A stretch of 64,000 nucleotides of DNA. Source: Cupriavidus pampae (GTDB lineage Bacteria > Pseudomonadota > Gammaproteobacteria > Burkholderiales > Burkholderiaceae). The position numbers were made by a program, and so were the translations under genes. The stretch is taken from assembly GCF_914271485.1 (NCBI RefSeq), contig NZ_CAJZAG010000017.1, forward strand, positions 57,874 to 121,873, written 5' to 3'. Below the pieces are notes generated by a model. That model did not search any database. It saw nothing but the letters and a program-made list of their open reading frames with translations, and was not told the DNA's origin. Numbering within the stretch: the stretch's first letter is position 1; every line of letters starts with the position of its first letter. This document shows positions 56,702 through 64,000 of the stretch, in pieces.

Positions 56702-59133
56702 TTCAATTTCCCCGGAAAGGCGGTCAAAAGGTTCCCATACTTGTCAGTGATCACCGTCATCGTAGATGTCGGCTGATAGTTGTTGAACTTGTCCGTTCCG
56801 ATAACTCTACCCGCATCCACCTCCCTAACATAGCTCACCTCGGCACCACTGGAAATTGTACGCGTTATCGGAGCAGACACTGTGTTTGGTCTCGCCAGAA
56901 GATCACGGAGATCGCTCTCACTGATTTTGAATTGACTGGCGTTAACCGAAGGATCGAGATGCCGGTCCACGATGTGGTCGATTCCCTCGTTTGTCACGTT
57001 GATTCTAGATTGAGCCCGACCTGGCACACCACTATCTGAGGCAGCATCCGGACTCTTCGGATCGCTCGCCCCATCGCCGCTTGACAGAATTGCATTCCCT
57101 GGCGCTCCAGCCGAAGCCACCGGTGGGGTCAACACACATTGCCCATTAGGGCTGCACGCCATCACTGGCGGGGTTACCACCGCGCCGCCGGTGGCTGGGG
57201 GGTTCCCTTGATTCGTCGAATCTACGAGCGGGTTCGCTTCCGTCGGGGGCGTCTGAACGGGCAACATGCCCAGAAACTCACGGCGCCAACGGTCTATGTC
57301 GCCGGGAACGTCTCCATAGGTTGTTTTCAGCCAATCACCAAGTGTCTGCGTAACGGATTTGGTGCTGGTTGCGTTGTTCAGCGCCTCATTCTGTGCTGCG
57401 CCAGCCGCACCAACTCCGTCTCGACCAATAATGCCTGCCAGCCCACCGCCCGCCAACATCGCGATCGCGGCCGTCATCGCGTTGTATGCCGGATTGTTAT
57501 AGCTAGTCGTTGTCGTTATCGTGCCGTCCGCATTGAACGTAGTCGTCACGCTCTCGCCGCCGCCGTACAACCCATCGCGCACCACCGGCGCCACGATGGC
57601 CGAGGTCGCTCCGCCAATCGCCCCGCTCGCGCAATCCCCACCCATCGCACTTTGCGCCGCGCAACCCAGCGCCGCGTGACTTGCCACGTTCTCCAGAGTC
57701 AGCGCATCGGTGGCCCCACCGATCCCCTTTGCCCCGAGCGCTGCCGCCTGGGCCACCAGATTGTTGAGCAGTGCCTGACCGAAGCTGCCTCCATTGAAGG
57801 CGGTGCTGACCCCCGCATTGATCAGCCCCGTGCCGATCATGCCGACTGCTTGCTGGTAGATGGTCCCGGTCGCGCCATCTTTTGCAGCTTGCAGTACGCC
57901 GCCGGCGCTGTTGCTGCCGGCGAGGTTTGCGAGGGTGTTGGTGTTTTTCAGCGACTGGCCCCATTCGCTGACACCAAAGCTGCTGCCATCGAACGTAATG
58001 CCGTTGGTCAGGCCCGCGGTCACAGCCCCGATCAAGCCGGCTTGCGCGATCTTGCCGAAGTTAAGGCCCTGCCCCGAGACGATCTGGCTTGCCATGCTGC
58101 CAGCCATGCTCGACAGCGCGGCGACCATCATGGCCTGGCCGAGCGTCATGCTCGACAGCGCCACCCCCATCGCCGCCGCAGCAGCACCAGCCGTCACGAT
58201 GGACGCCGCAACGGCTGCCACCATTGCCACGATCTGCCCGATTACCCCGAGCCCCTTCTTCTCCTTGATGAACTGCGTATGTATGTCGTCGGCAACCGTG
58301 CCTTCGACGTAGTTCAAACCAAGGCTTTCCTTGAGCTGCGCCACCAGCGCCGCGCTGGCGTCCGCGTCCACCGAACCATCCGCGCGCGTAATGCGGAACG
58401 CATCGTTGATCGCCCGGATGCTTTCGGCTTCGATGTCCATGTGCATCGCCGACAGGAACCCGCCGGGCTGCACCACCGTGCCTGTGACGACGTTCCACCC
58501 ACCCTGCGCCTTGTACGCATTGGTGCCAATCGACACCACGTTCGGGCTGAGATCGATGCTCCCGGCTTTTACCGTCAGTGTGTCATTCGCGACGACCTGG
58601 CCGGTGTTGCGGAGTTGACCGTCGACAGCGATCTTGATGTTGTCGCCGCTGATCGTGCCGCCCGTGGGCAGCGACAGGGCCTGTGCGTAGCCCTCCGGCA
58701 GATAGACCTGCGGCACCAGCGCGTTGACGCTCGGGCAGACGCTGCTGGCTGCGGTGCATCGGGGGTCGGGCACCGCCTGCTCGACGTACCACAGCATGGG
58801 CGCGTCGAGCGCCTTGACCTGGTCGTCGGTCAGCGCCTGACCGAGAGCGATGTGGTTGGCCTTGGCGTAGTCAGCCGCGTTGTTGTACAGCGCCAGCTTC
58901 TGCTGGTCGTTGACCGACAGGTTGTTTTGGCTGTCCCACGCCAGTCCGTTGATAAAGCTCTGCTGACCGGTCTGGGCCAGCGCTGCCTGCTGCAGTTGCT
59001 GCGATTCGGTGTAGTGGTCGTAGTAGAACGAAACACTGTCCGGGCGCAGTTCAGGGGGCAGTTGCGCGAGCAGGCTGTCGGGGGCACCCGCGAGCACCGC
59101 ACCAAGTAGATTGCCGAGGGACTGTTCCGACAT
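56698..59133 (-). CDS. Orphan cdiA-CT module 2: CdiA C-terminal region with BECR-type RNase-like toxin
   Basis: An 811-aa frame with its own ATG (59133; GTG 59151 also possible) and a short unique leader (MSEQSLGNLLGAVLAG) that enters the repeated cdiA sequence at PDSLLAQL. It follows the main gene to GGATSAIVAP, then diverges, ending the pretoxin region at AAQNEALNNATSTK. After a Pro/Gly linker the toxin starts at about INVTNEGIDHIVDRHLDPSV and ends TVITDKYGNLLTAFPGKLK. The early His and final T-x-FPG strand fit the barnase/EndoU/colicin E5/RelE (BECR) RNase fold. It could be expressed or serve as a recombination donor. Confidence 0.8.
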   Translation of the reverse strand: MSEQSLGNLLGAVLAGAPDSLLAQLPPELRPDSVSFYYDHYTESQQLQQAALAQTGQQSFINGLAWDSQNNLSVNDQQKLALYNNAADYAKANHIALGQALTDDQVKALDAPMLWYVEQAVPDPRCTAASSVCPSVNALVPQVYLPEGYAQALSLPTGGTISGDNIKIAVDGQLRNTGQVVANDTLTVKAGSIDLSPNVVSIGTNAYKAQGGWNVVTGTVVQPGGFLSAMHMDIEAESIRAINDAFRITRADGSVDADASAALVAQLKESLGLNYVEGTVADDIHTQFIKEKKGLGVIGQIVAMVAAVAASIVTAGAAAAAMGVALSSMTLGQAMMVAALSSMAGSMASQIVSGQGLNFGKIAQAGLIGAVTAGLTNGITFDGSSFGVSEWGQSLKNTNTLANLAGSNSAGGVLQAAKDGATGTIYQQAVGMIGTGLINAGVSTAFNGGSFGQALLNNLVAQAAALGAKGIGGATDALTLENVASHAALGCAAQSAMGGDCASGAIGGATSAIVAPVVRDGLYGGGESVTTTFNADGTITTTTSYNNPAYNAMTAAIAMLAGGGLAGIIGRDGVGAAGAAQNEALNNATSTKSVTQTLGDWLKTTYGDVPGDIDRWRREFLGMLPVQTPPTEANPLVDSTNQGNPPATGGAVVTPPVMACSPNGQCVLTPPVASAGAPGNAILSSGDGASDPKSPDAASDSGVPGRAQSRINVTNEGIDHIVDRHLDPSVNASQFKISESDLRDLLARPNTVSAPITRTISSGAEVSYVREVDAGRVIGTDKFNNYQPTSTMTVITDKYGNLLTAFPGKLK
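57598..59082 (-). repeat. cdiA repeat, copy 2 (1,485 bp)
   Basis: Near-identical, and equal in length, to 60741-62225 of the main cdiA. The upstream edge is at the VLAG..PDSLL codons; the downstream edge is at GGATSA(V/I)VAP. It contains copy 3's homologous segment. Confidence 0.93.
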
Positions 59134-59175
59134 CAGAAGGTCCGTCCGCACAATTCCACCTCACAGAAACGACGA

Positions 59176-59193
59176 ACCCGGCCGTAGCCGGGT
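59176..59193 (-). terminator. Hairpin between immunity gene 1 and orphan module 2
   Basis: ACCCGGC-CGTA-GCCGGGT, a 7-bp stem in the 70-bp gap. On the minus strand it is followed by a moderately T-rich stretch. Probably ends the main cdiA-cdiI transcript, which would leave module 2 untranscribed from that promoter. Confidence 0.5.
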
Positions 59194-59220
59194 CTTGTCC
59201 ATCAATTTCTCAACGCTTTT

Positions 59221-59718
59221 TCATTGCAGCCAGAATGGCATGCCCTCGAGCGCGTCGTATTCCGCCAACGGTTTGTTCTTGTCGCGAGCAAAGCCCGGTA
59301 GATCTGAAATTACGACCCTAACAGGCTGGTAAATATTGAAGGCCTTCTGGAAGGATTCCGCCGAGCTTCGTGCGCTTGCGAAGTGCTCAAAATATTTTCT
59401 AAACACGTCCGCCAACGTCGGTTGGTTCGGGGCCAGCCACGTTTTCTCTTCATTTCCCACCATTCTGGGTTCCCATTCGACTGCGGAACTGGGGAGGTCG
59501 GCAAATATCTGTCGCGCTTGCTCCATCAGAGCCGACGCTGCATCCAGATCCTCCAAGCGAAGGTAGCGGCGGTACAGGCGGTCCGTCAGCAAACTCCACT
59601 TCTGCTTGGGATGTTCCCGCTCTGCGTAGATATTGAGGCAATCGAAGAACAGCACCACATCCGATACAGGACCAAGCTCGTATATGGTGTGGCCACCATG
59701 GAATCCTATGTTTCTCAT
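59221..59718 (-). CDS. cdiI: Probable CDI immunity protein for the main CdiA toxin
   Basis: A 165-aa cytoplasmic protein: MRNIGFHGGHTIYELGPVSD, then VLFFDCLNIYAEREHPKQKW, LEDLDAASALMEQARQIFAD and FNIYQPVRVVISDLPGF. Its ATG overlaps the cdiA stop (ATGA), the canonical cdiA-cdiI junction. Expected to neutralise the PD-(D/E)XK-like nuclease encoded just upstream. No named family assigned. Confidence 0.85.
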   Translation of the reverse strand: MRNIGFHGGHTIYELGPVSDVVLFFDCLNIYAEREHPKQKWSLLTDRLYRRYLRLEDLDAASALMEQARQIFADLPSSAVEWEPRMVGNEEKTWLAPNQPTLADVFRKYFEHFASARSSAESFQKAFNIYQPVRVVISDLPGFARDKNKPLAEYDALEGMPFWLQ

Positions 59719-62700
59719 CTCGTTTTGAACTGTATTTCCGTCGGACTGATAACGCCGTTCGATTTCAGGACAATGCCTTGAACGATCAAGTTCTTTTGCG
59801 CCTCCGTCACTGCCTGGCCCCGTACATCGATAACCACCTGCTGTTCCATGCCAGCCGGAAGATTGCTGGCCCGCTGGATCGCCTGCTGCGCAACGTTGTT
59901 GATCAATCCGCTCGAATTCGTGGCGATATTGTAGTTCTTTACCTCGAAGCTAGCTGCCCCATCCGCGGCCACAAAGTCAGGCCGCACGCTGCCCGCTGTG
60001 CCATACGGCACCTCTCTACCATCCTTATAGCTGACCTGCGGGTTGTAGCCTGCCCCCAAGTCGCCACCAATGTCCGTTTCAGATTGCCGAGGTGTGGGCC
60101 GACTTCCGATGCTTCCTATAGCACCGATCGCAGCGTCCACTGCACCGGACGCATCAACTGGCGACAACTGCCCGAACATCTGGGCCCAGATTGACGAACC
60201 CGTCGATCCTTGCGCCGCCTGCTGGCTGATCTCCTGAGCCTTCTCATTGCTGGTGCTATTCCACCGGCTCAGTGCGCTCGCCTGCGCCGATACGTTCTGC
60301 GCCTGTAGGTTGCTCAACAGGCTCACACATGCCGCAACACCCTGGCAAGCCGCAACGTTCGCGCTGGTGTTTATCGACGGCGCACGGGCGTCGTTAGCGA
60401 GGGCGGTGCAGTTGTCCAGCTTGCAGTTCTGAGCTGCCTGTTGCTGTGTCGTGTTGATGCTCGCGTAGTATGAAGTCCACTTCGCAACGCACGCTGTGTC
60501 TCCGGAAGCGCAGGATTTGATTGAGTCAATCAACCCCATTTCCTGCTTCGCACTCAGATAGTTGTTAAGCGCTTCGTTCTGCGCGGCCGCGGCCGCCGCC
60601 GCGCTGTTCTGCCCAAGCGCTTGAGCCACACCAGCCCCGGCCAACATGGCGATGGCAGTCACTATGGCTTGATTGACCGGATTGGCACGATCTGCGTTGG
60701 TCTGCACTCCCACCGCGTCGCCCACGAGCGGCGCTACCACGGCCGAGGTCGCTCCGCCAATCGCCCCGCTCGCGCAATCCCCACCCATCGCACTTTGCGC
60801 CGCGCAACCCAGCGCCGCGTGACTTGCCACGTTCTCCAGAGTCAGCGCATCGGTGGCCCCACCGATCCCCTTCGCCCCGAGCGCTGCCGCCTGAGCCACC
60901 AGATTGTTGAGCAGTGCCTGACCAAAGCTGCCTCCATTGAAGGCGGTGCTGACCCCCGCGTTGATCAGCCCCGTGCCGATCATGCCGACCGCTTGCTGGT
61001 AGATGGTGCCGGTCGCGCCATCTTTTGCAGCTTGCAGTACGCCTCCCGCGCTGCTGCTACCGGCGAGGTTTGCGAGCGTGTTGGTGTCTTTCAGCGACTG
61101 ACCCCATTCGCTGACACCAAAGCTGCTGCCATCGAACGTAATGCCGTTGGTCAGGCCCGCCGTCACAGCCCCGATCAAGCCGGCTTGCGCGATCTTGCCG
61201 AAGTTAAGGCCCTGCCCCGAGACGATCTGGCTTGCCATGCTGCCAGCCATGCTTGACAGCGCGGCGACCATCATGGCCTGACCGAGCGTCATGCTCGACA
61301 GTGCCACGCCCATCGCGGCCGCTGCCGCACCAGCCGTCACGATGGACGCCGCAACGGCTGCCACCATTGCAACGATCTGCCCGATTACCCCGAGCCCCTT
61401 CTTCTCCTTGATGAACTGCGTATGAATGTCGTCGGCAACCGTGCCTTCGACATAGTTCAGTCCGAGGCTTTCCTTCAGTTGCGCCACCAGCGCCGCGCTG
61501 GCGTCCGCGTCCACCGAACCATCCGCACGCGTAATGCGGAACGCGTCGTTGATCGCCCGGATGCTGTCGGCTTCGATGTCCATGTGCATCGCCGACAGGA
61601 ACCCGCCCGGCTGCACCACCGTGCCCGTGACGACGTTCCAGCCACCCTGCGCCTTGTACGCATTGGTGCCGATCGACACCACATTCGGGCTTAGATCGAT
61701 GCTCCCGGCCTTTACCGTCAGCGTGTCATTTGCGACGACCTGGCCGGTGTTGCGTAGCTGGCCGTCTACAGCGATCTTGATGTTGTCGCCGCTAATCGTG
61801 CCGCCCGTGGGCAGCGACAGGGCCTGTGCGTAGCCCTCCGGCAGATAGACCTGCGGCACCAGCGCGTTGACGCTCGGGCAGACGCTGCTGGCTGCGGTGC
61901 ATCGGGGGTCGGGCACCGCCTGCTCGACGTACCACAGCATGGGCGCGTCGAGCGCCTTGACCTGGTCGTCGGTCAGCGCCTGACCGAGAGCGATGTGGTT
62001 GGCCTTGGCGTAGTCAGCCGCGTTGTTGTACAGCGCCAGCTTCTGCTGGTCGTTGACCGACAGGTTGTTTTGGCTGTCCCACGCCAGTCCGTTGATAAAG
62101 CTCTGCTGACCAGTCTGCGCCAGCGCAGCCTGCTGCAGTTGCTGCGATTCGGTGTACGGGTCGTAGTAGAACGACACATTGCCCGGGCGCAGTTCAGGGG
62201 GGAGTTGCGCGAGCAGGCTGTCGGGCGTGACACCCGCCAGCACCGCAGTCGCCGCGTTCGGGTTGACGTACTGTGCCCCGCCTCCCGGGGTGGTGATTGG
62301 CGTACCGCTCGGCTTGGCGTTGAAGTGCCAATCGACCGACGGCGCCGTGCCAGTGGTGGGCGCACTGGGCGTGGCCACAATGACTGGCGTGAACTGCCAC
62401 GGTTGTGTCGGATCCGCGGCCGGTGTGGTGGCCGGCAGCGAACCTGCCGGGACCGGTGCCGGGCCGAGGGAGATCACCTGCCGTGGCGTCGCCGCCGGCG
62501 GCGTCGGCTGATCGGGGCTTGTAATGCCATTGACCAGCGATGCACCCGTCAGGTCCACGCCCGCACCGAGCAGGTTGCCGGTGTTGACGATCTGCCCACC
62601 CGCGTTCACCGTCAGCGCATTGCCGGCCTGAATGCCCGACGCGATATTGCCGATCGTCGCGCGGCCACCGGTGTCGTGCCAGCGGTCGCCGCCGCTGCGA

Positions 62701-64000
62701 TTCTCCTGCCAGCGGCCGACCCAGTCCGCATTCAATGCGATGGCGGTGTTGTCCACCCCGCCACTCGCCTGCACATTGACGTTGCGTCCACCGGTAATCA
62801 GCGCGCCGTTGTTGCTTACCGATCCGGTCTGGATGGTGACATCGCGCGCGGCCGAGATTACCGCGGCGGGACCTGCCGCCGCATCTTCCGTGGCCGAGCA
62901 CTGGCTGTTGCCATACGTACCGCCGGGGTTGCAGCCCCCCGCGTACGACGGATTCTGGCCACCGTAGCTCTTATGCAGCTTGACCGGGTCGATCGACTTG
63001 TTGACCAGCGATGCGGCCGTGATCGACACATCGCCGGAGACCGACTGGATCACCCCCGCCTGATTGGTCACCGTACCGGCGGTGGTGATACCAACAGTTC
63101 CCTGCGCCGCAAGCGTTGCGCTCAGGTTCTGCACGTTGCCGGCTTCGATGGTCAGCGTGTTGCCGGCCGCGATGGTGCTGGGCGTCTGCTTCCACGCCAC
63201 CGACTGCACGGTCGGCGCGCTGTCGTCCGGGCAATCGCCGCCCGGCACGCAACCCTGTACGGTCGTGACATTGACCTCGTGCACGCCCTTGTTGGTAAAG
63301 GTACCGGGCGTGGTGATCTTGATATTGCCCGCCGCGGCGATATCGCCCGCGTTGGTCAGGTCGCCGGTACCGTTGAGCGCAAGGCTGCCGCCGGCGGTGA
63401 TCTGTCCGGCCTTGCCGAGCTGATGTGTCACCGTGGTCTGCGTGGGCGCCACGACCGCGGCGCCATTGGTATTGACACCCACATTCAAGGCTGCCGCGGT
63501 CATCGGCGGCGCGCCGCAACTATCGCCCTCGCACGAGGGCGGGATGGTGCCGTACATCAGTTGGCTGTAAAGCGTCTTGACGCCGGTATGCGGATCGACC
63601 TCGCCCAGCGCCTTGAGCCGTGCGAGGAAGGCGTCGAGCTCCGACTGATTGACGGTGTCGGTGACGATATTGGCCAGCGTCGCCGAACGGCTGTTATCGA
63701 GCGTGCCGACATTGAGCGTAACGTTGCGCGCGGCGGAGACGATACCGCCCTGGTTCGACAGCGTCGCGGCCGTGATGTCAAGGTTGCCACCAGTGACGAT
63801 CTGCCCGGCCACGCCGTCGACCTGCTGAACCACGGTGCGGTCCACCGTCGGCAATGTGATCGGTTGACCGCTCTCATTGCGCGGAGCGGTGCTGGTGGCG
63901 TCGATCAGATGCCATGCGGGCACATACGTGATGCCCTGCTCGCCGCCCGGCGAATACGGGTAATAGCCAACTTCGGGTGCGATCGCCGTGCCGTCGGGAG
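59715..64000 (-). CDS. cdiA: Contact-dependent inhibition adhesin/toxin CdiA, 3' part
   Basis: The frame is open from the window edge, so the 5' end (signal, TPS domain, most repeats) lies outside; at least 1,427 codons are present. Order: filamentous haemagglutinin-type repeats (ITAATLSNQGGIVSAARNVT and similar), a Pro-rich linker, a DUF637-like region (QALTDDQVKALDAPMLWYVE, GGTISGDNIKIAVDGQLRNT), an Ala/Gly-rich segment, the pretoxin end QNEALNNYLSAKQ, a cytoplasm-entry-like region, then the toxin with SVRPDFVAADGAASFEVKNY (PD-(D/E)XK order). Expected to be exported by CdiB and deliver a nuclease to neighbours. No cdiB is in the window. Confidence 0.93.
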   Translation of the reverse strand, partial: PDGTAIAPEVGYYPYSPGGEQGITYVPAWHLIDATSTAPRNESGQPITLPTVDRTVVQQVDGVAGQIVTGGNLDITAATLSNQGGIVSAARNVTLNVGTLDNSRSATLANIVTDTVNQSELDAFLARLKALGEVDPHTGVKTLYSQLMYGTIPPSCEGDSCGAPPMTAAALNVGVNTNGAAVVAPTQTTVTHQLGKAGQITAGGSLALNGTGDLTNAGDIAAAGNIKITTPGTFTNKGVHEVNVTTVQGCVPGGDCPDDSAPTVQSVAWKQTPSTIAAGNTLTIEAGNVQNLSATLAAQGTVGITTAGTVTNQAGVIQSVSGDVSITAASLVNKSIDPVKLHKSYGGQNPSYAGGCNPGGTYGNSQCSATEDAAAGPAAVISAARDVTIQTGSVSNNGALITGGRNVNVQASGGVDNTAIALNADWVGRWQENRSGGDRWHDTGGRATIGNIASGIQAGNALTVNAGGQIVNTGNLLGAGVDLTGASLVNGITSPDQPTPPAATPRQVISLGPAPVPAGSLPATTPAADPTQPWQFTPVIVATPSAPTTGTAPSVDWHFNAKPSGTPITTPGGGAQYVNPNAATAVLAGVTPDSLLAQLPPELRPGNVSFYYDPYTESQQLQQAALAQTGQQSFINGLAWDSQNNLSVNDQQKLALYNNAADYAKANHIALGQALTDDQVKALDAPMLWYVEQAVPDPRCTAASSVCPSVNALVPQVYLPEGYAQALSLPTGGTISGDNIKIAVDGQLRNTGQVVANDTLTVKAGSIDLSPNVVSIGTNAYKAQGGWNVVTGTVVQPGGFLSAMHMDIEADSIRAINDAFRITRADGSVDADASAALVAQLKESLGLNYVEGTVADDIHTQFIKEKKGLGVIGQIVAMVAAVAASIVTAGAAAAAMGVALSSMTLGQAMMVAALSSMAGSMASQIVSGQGLNFGKIAQAGLIGAVTAGLTNGITFDGSSFGVSEWGQSLKDTNTLANLAGSSSAGGVLQAAKDGATGTIYQQAVGMIGTGLINAGVSTAFNGGSFGQALLNNLVAQAAALGAKGIGGATDALTLENVASHAALGCAAQSAMGGDCASGAIGGATSAVVAPLVGDAVGVQTNADRANPVNQAIVTAIAMLAGAGVAQALGQNSAAAAAAAQNEALNNYLSAKQEMGLIDSIKSCASGDTACVAKWTSYYASINTTQQQAAQNCKLDNCTALANDARAPSINTSANVAACQGVAACVSLLSNLQAQNVSAQASALSRWNSTSNEKAQEISQQAAQGSTGSSIWAQMFGQLSPVDASGAVDAAIGAIGSIGSRPTPRQSETDIGGDLGAGYNPQVSYKDGREVPYGTAGSVRPDFVAADGAASFEVKNYNIATNSSGLINNVAQQAIQRASNLPAGMEQQVVIDVRGQAVTEAQKNLIVQGIVLKSNGVISPTEIQFKTR
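60741..62225 (-). repeat. cdiA repeat, copy 1 (1,485 bp, within the main gene)
   Basis: Parent copy of the repeats at 57598-59082 (whole length) and 53903-54663 (part). It covers the DUF637-like region and the Ala/Gly-rich segment upstream of the toxin, the natural exchange point for swapping toxin modules. Confidence 0.93.

Noticed and set aside
57139..59109. 656-codon plus-strand frame
   Set aside because: Antisense to orphan cdiA module 2; matching frames appear antisense to the other repeat copies, as expected of a shadow.
59176..59193. Hairpin as a recombination attachment site
   Set aside because: No second copy was seen at other module borders, so a terminator or mRNA structure is the simpler reading.

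Overview
The window is high-GC DNA with gene content typical of Burkholderiaceae, most like Cupriavidus/Ralstonia: imuA-imuB-dnaE2 mutasome, HME-RND metal efflux, fabI next to ackA, tyrosine catabolism, cobalt-type nitrile hydratase, and a large CdiA-type adhesin/toxin. The genus is an inference from gene content, not from a marker gene. No rRNA, tRNA, CRISPR array, complete insertion sequence or replication origin was recognised.

Layout. 0-6 kb: hppD and tyrB (tyrosine to homogentisate), a GST, a RibD-like reductase, small unknowns and an HDAC-like hydrolase. 6-8.8 kb: low-GC minus-strand small proteins and a duplicated-domain lipoprotein. 9-14 kb: tripartite drug efflux operon (outer membrane factor, DHA2 MFS pump, HlyD adaptor, TetR) with a 15-bp element repeated in inverse orientation before the first two genes. 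14-23 kb: an aromatic-catabolism-like island. A plus-strand operon carries a maleylacetate reductase-like dehydrogenase, an amidase, a tryptophan-2,3-dioxygenase-like protein and a GST, and ends at a strong terminator. It faces a WrbA quinone reductase and a PcpA/LinE-like ring-cleavage dioxygenase, which diverge from a LysR regulator; a metallo-beta-lactamase-fold hydrolase follows. 23-28.8 kb: PEBP protein, CBS protein, DUF2252 protein, fabI, a 5'-truncated acetate kinase and a ClpP-like/LprI-like secreted protein. 28.8-35 kb: SOS mutasome dnaE2-imuB-imuA behind a perfect LexA box. 35-43.7 kb: small secreted proteins and a CzcCBA/CusCBA-like efflux operon. 43.9-47.7 kb: RelE-type toxin/antitoxin pair, TetR plus NmrA-like reductase, and nitrile hydratase alpha/beta.

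47.76-64 kb, entirely on the minus strand, is the most unusual part: a contact-dependent inhibition (CDI) locus. The 3' part of a large cdiA (its 5' end lies outside the window) ends in a PD-(D/E)XK-like nuclease toxin followed by an overlapping immunity gene. Behind it lie two orphan cdiA-CT modules, each beginning with repeated cdiA sequence (1,485 bp and 761 bp, near-identical to the main gene) and switching to a new toxin. Between and beyond these lie about ten further immunity-type genes, several preceded by only the last 20-60 codons of a lost toxin whose stop codon overlaps the immunity start (ATGA/TTGA). The region reads as a growing and eroding archive of toxin/immunity cassettes, in which toxins decay while immunities persist.
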